Below, in pieces: positions 5,003 through 6,675 of a DNA stretch of 6,675 nucleotides. The stretch lies in NCBI GenBank assembly GCA_937873255.1, contig CALMVM010000305.1, positions 1 through 6,675 of the forward strand, given 5' to 3'. The stretch is from an uncultured Verrucomicrobiota bacterium. Its GTDB lineage: Bacteria > Verrucomicrobiota > Verrucomicrobiia > Chthoniobacterales > SZAS-18. A program made the position numbers and the translations under genes. Within the stretch, counting starts at the first letter, position 1; each line of letters begins with the position of its first letter. The notes beneath the pieces were generated by a model. It ran no database searches. It saw nothing but the letters and a program-made list of their open reading frames with translations, and was not told the DNA's origin.

Positions 5003-6349
5003 CTACCCGGCGGTTTCCACCCGGGTTTCCAGCAGTTGGACGCACAGCCGCCGTTCGTCCGTCGAGGCCTCGTCCAGGAAACTCGGGACGAAAAACGGGC
5101 TGGTGTGCAACTCCACGTAACAGGTCTGGCCGGCGTACCGGCGCAGGTCGGCCGTCAGTTCGTACCGCCCCGGCGAGTCGCAAACCAGCTTGCCCTGGGA
5201 GCGTTCTTCCACGAACAGCTCGGTCTCGATCCGCTCGTGCCGACCCCCGCCGAGGTCGCAATGCTTGATCGCGATGAGGTAGCGCCGGGCGTCGGCGGGC
5301 ACGGCCAGCATTTCCTCGTAGACCGGTCCAATCCAGCCGTTGGCGTGCCTGCCGGTGAATTCCCCGGGCCGCGCCCCGCCGACCCTCCGCCGGAACAGCA
5401 GGCGTTCGGCGAAATGCAGCCCCTTGCCCGCCAGGATCGGCTGGAGCAGGCGGTGCCACGCCATCGACGGAGAAAGGGCGAGCGTGCACAGGAATTCGCC
5501 CACCGCCGCCAGCCCGCGCTTGGCGGCGAAGGCCTGTTCCGCCCGCCGCGCGTGGTGGCGGGCGCGCTCGTGGGCGTGCGCGCGACGCTCGTGCCGCCAA
5601 CGGGAAGTCGCCAGCCGCCAGCGCAGCGGGTGCCACCAGCCCGGCCAGTGGCGGCGGCTGGCCGCGACGCTCAACGCCAGGACCTCGCTCTCGCTGCGTT
5701 GCGCCGACTTGGAGTCCAGGTGCCAGCGGTAGGTGCTCCAAAGTTCGTCGACCTTGTGGAAATGAAACCGGCCGCTGAAGCGGCAGAACAGGTCGTAGTC
5801 GAGGACGTGCGTTTCCGCCTCGTTGAGCCCGCCGCAGGTTTCCCACACCCGGCGGTGCCAGAAGACGGAGGGCTGGGGGAGGGTGTTGAACCCCCGTTTC
5901 CAGATGGCGAGCTGCTCGAAACGGCTGACGAACTCCGCCGGGTGTTCCACGCCGAGGTACGGACCCGCGCCCGTGAACACGCTGCGTCCGAAGACGATCC
6001 AGCGCCCGCGCGCCGGCTTGATCTCGCGCGCCACCCGTTGCAGGCAACCGGGGAAAAGCGTGTCGTCGGAATTCAGGAAGCCCAGGATTTGCCCGTGCGT
6101 TTTGGCGAAGCCCAGGTTGAGCGCGTGGGCCTGGCCTCGGTCGGACTCGACGTGGACGTGGAAGACCGACGGAAAGCGCCGGGCGAACTCCTGCGCGATG
6201 GCAATGGAGTCGTCCTGCGAGCCCCCGTCCTGGACGATGACTTCCAGCCGGGGATAATCCTGGTCGACGAGGCTCTGGAGCGTTTCGCCGAGAAACTGCC
6301 CCTGGTTGTACGAAGGAACGACGATGGAGATGAGCGGCAGGTCGGGCAT
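5003..6349 (-). CDS. Two-domain GT2 glycosyltransferase with C-terminal beta-rich domain
   Basis: This is a 448-residue protein. Residues 5-235 are a GT-A fold of the WcaA/Glycos_transf_2 family: LISIVVPSYNQGQFL (6-20), VIVQDGGSQDDS (37-48), ESDRGQAHALNLGF (68-81) and the donor/metal motif FLNSDD (91-96). LDYDLFCRF (183-191) is in the acceptor and base region. A basic, His/Arg-rich helical linker follows (about 243-278). The last part, about 333-448 (NGWIGP at 337-342, then strands ending FFVPSFLDEASTDERRLCVQ), looks like an all-beta domain attached to some bacterial glycosyltransferases. Its role is not known to me; binding glycan or partner proteins is a guess. It lacks membrane helices. 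The ATG at 6349 is 2 nt after the stop of the preceding GT4 gene (TGACCATG), which implies translational coupling in one operon. Sugar donor and acceptor cannot be assigned. Confidence 0.92.
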   Translation of the reverse strand: MPDLPLISIVVPSYNQGQFLGETLQSLVDQDYPRLEVIVQDGGSQDDSIAIAQEFARRFPSVFHVHVESDRGQAHALNLGFAKTHGQILGFLNSDDTLFPGCLQRVAREIKPARGRWIVFGRSVFTGAGPYLGVEHPAEFVSRFEQLAIWKRGFNTLPQPSVFWHRRVWETCGGLNEAETHVLDYDLFCRFSGRFHFHKVDELWSTYRWHLDSKSAQRSESEVLALSVAASRRHWPGWWHPLRWRLATSRWRHERRAHAHERARHHARRAEQAFAAKRGLAAVGEFLCTLALSPSMAWHRLLQPILAGKGLHFAERLLFRRRVGGARPGEFTGRHANGWIGPVYEEMLAVPADARRYLIAIKHCDLGGGRHERIETELFVEERSQGKLVCDSPGRYELTADLRRYAGQTCYVELHTSPFFVPSFLDEASTDERRLCVQLLETRVETAG

Positions 6350-6351
6350 GG

Positions 6352-6675
6352 TCAGCGGGAGTGCGGGGGGCGCACGGATGGGTCGTCCGATGCCCGCTCG
6401 GTGCGGCCCGCATCGTAGAACCCGTCGAACACCTGGTGGTAAACGGACAGGGTCTTGAGGGCGCTGAACCGGGCGGAGAACAGCGGGCAGCGTCGTTGTC
6501 TGGCGGCGACCAGTTCGGCGCGCAGGCCGGCGTCGAGTGCCAGCCGCAGCAGCGCCGCCGCGATTTCGTCCGTGCGGGTCGGATCGAAGGTGACGGCGGC
6601 GTCGCCGGCGATTTCGGGCAGGCTCGTCGTGTTCGAGCAGGCGACGGGGCAGCCGGCGATCATCGCCTCGGCCAC
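6352..6675 (-). CDS. GT4-family (Glycos_transf_1) glycosyltransferase, C-terminal 107 residues (runs off right edge)
   Basis: The frame is open from base 6675 on the minus strand to the stop at 6352, so the N-terminus lies outside the window. The visible part starts VAEAMIAGCPVACSNTTSLP and continues EIAGDAAVTFDPTRTDEIAA. This is the nucleotide-sugar-binding second Rossmann domain of GT-B, GT4-type retaining transferases, with the later Glu of the E-x7-E motif as Glu3 of the fragment. FSARFSALKTLSVYHQVF is the usual C-terminal helix that packs back on the first domain. The tail after it (about 20 residues, RTERASDDPSVRPPHSR) is polar and probably unstructured. The first codon is GTG, but homology says it is internal and not a start. 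Its stop is 2 nt before the GT2 start, so the two are in one operon. Confidence 0.9.
   Translation of the reverse strand: MAEAMIAGCPVACSNTTSLPEIAGDAAVTFDPTRTDEIAAALLRLALDAGLRAELVAARQRRCPLFSARFSALKTLSVYHQVFDGFYDAGRTERASDDPSVRPPHSR

Noticed and set aside
4058..6418. A 786-codon open frame on the plus strand across the methyltransferase and GT2 genes
   Set aside because: It spans two well-supported minus-strand genes and their gap, has no family motif and is explained by high third-position GC on the opposite strand.

Overview
The window is GC-rich and densely coded. It looks like chromosomal DNA from a Gram-negative environmental bacterium. Three things hint at a Verrucomicrobiota-type genome (possibly Opitutaceae), with Planctomycetota next: an ethylene-receptor-like hybrid kinase, a decayed autotransporter beta-strand-type surface protein, and a double-palindrome intergenic repeat. 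This placement is an inference; there is no rRNA or marker gene here.

Layout. (1) Bases 1-2535, minus strand: a large membrane-bound hybrid histidine kinase, followed 60 bp downstream by the start of a luciferase-like (LLM) flavin-dependent oxidoreductase that runs off the left edge. (2) Bases 2536-3286: about 750 bp with no intact gene. It holds a probable kinase promoter with an overlapping palindrome, the frameshifted remnant of a secreted beta-strand-repeat protein, and a REP-like tandem hairpin at the broken end of that remnant. (3) Bases 3287-4021, plus strand: a family 2 glycosyltransferase of the dolichyl-phosphate-mannose-synthase-like type. (4) Bases 4070-6675, minus strand: a polysaccharide-type gene row transcribed right to left. 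It consists of the C-terminus of a GT4-type glycosyltransferase, a two-domain GT2 glycosyltransferase 2 nt downstream, and a class I SAM-dependent methyltransferase. The methyltransferase converges with the plus-strand GT2.

How they may work together. The right half looks like the edge of a surface glycan cluster (O-antigen, capsule or glycoprotein glycan): two or three sugar transferases and one methyltransferase that could modify or cap the glycan. The left half is a separate signalling unit. Its kinase has a three-helix membrane input domain carrying the Asp and Cys-x3-His residues that plant ETR1 and cyanobacterial ethylene receptors use for copper and ethylene. Behind it come a coiled coil, a PAS domain, HisKA, HATPase and a receiver. 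It is the most interesting item here. No CRISPR array, RNA gene, complete mobile element or recognisable defence system was seen.
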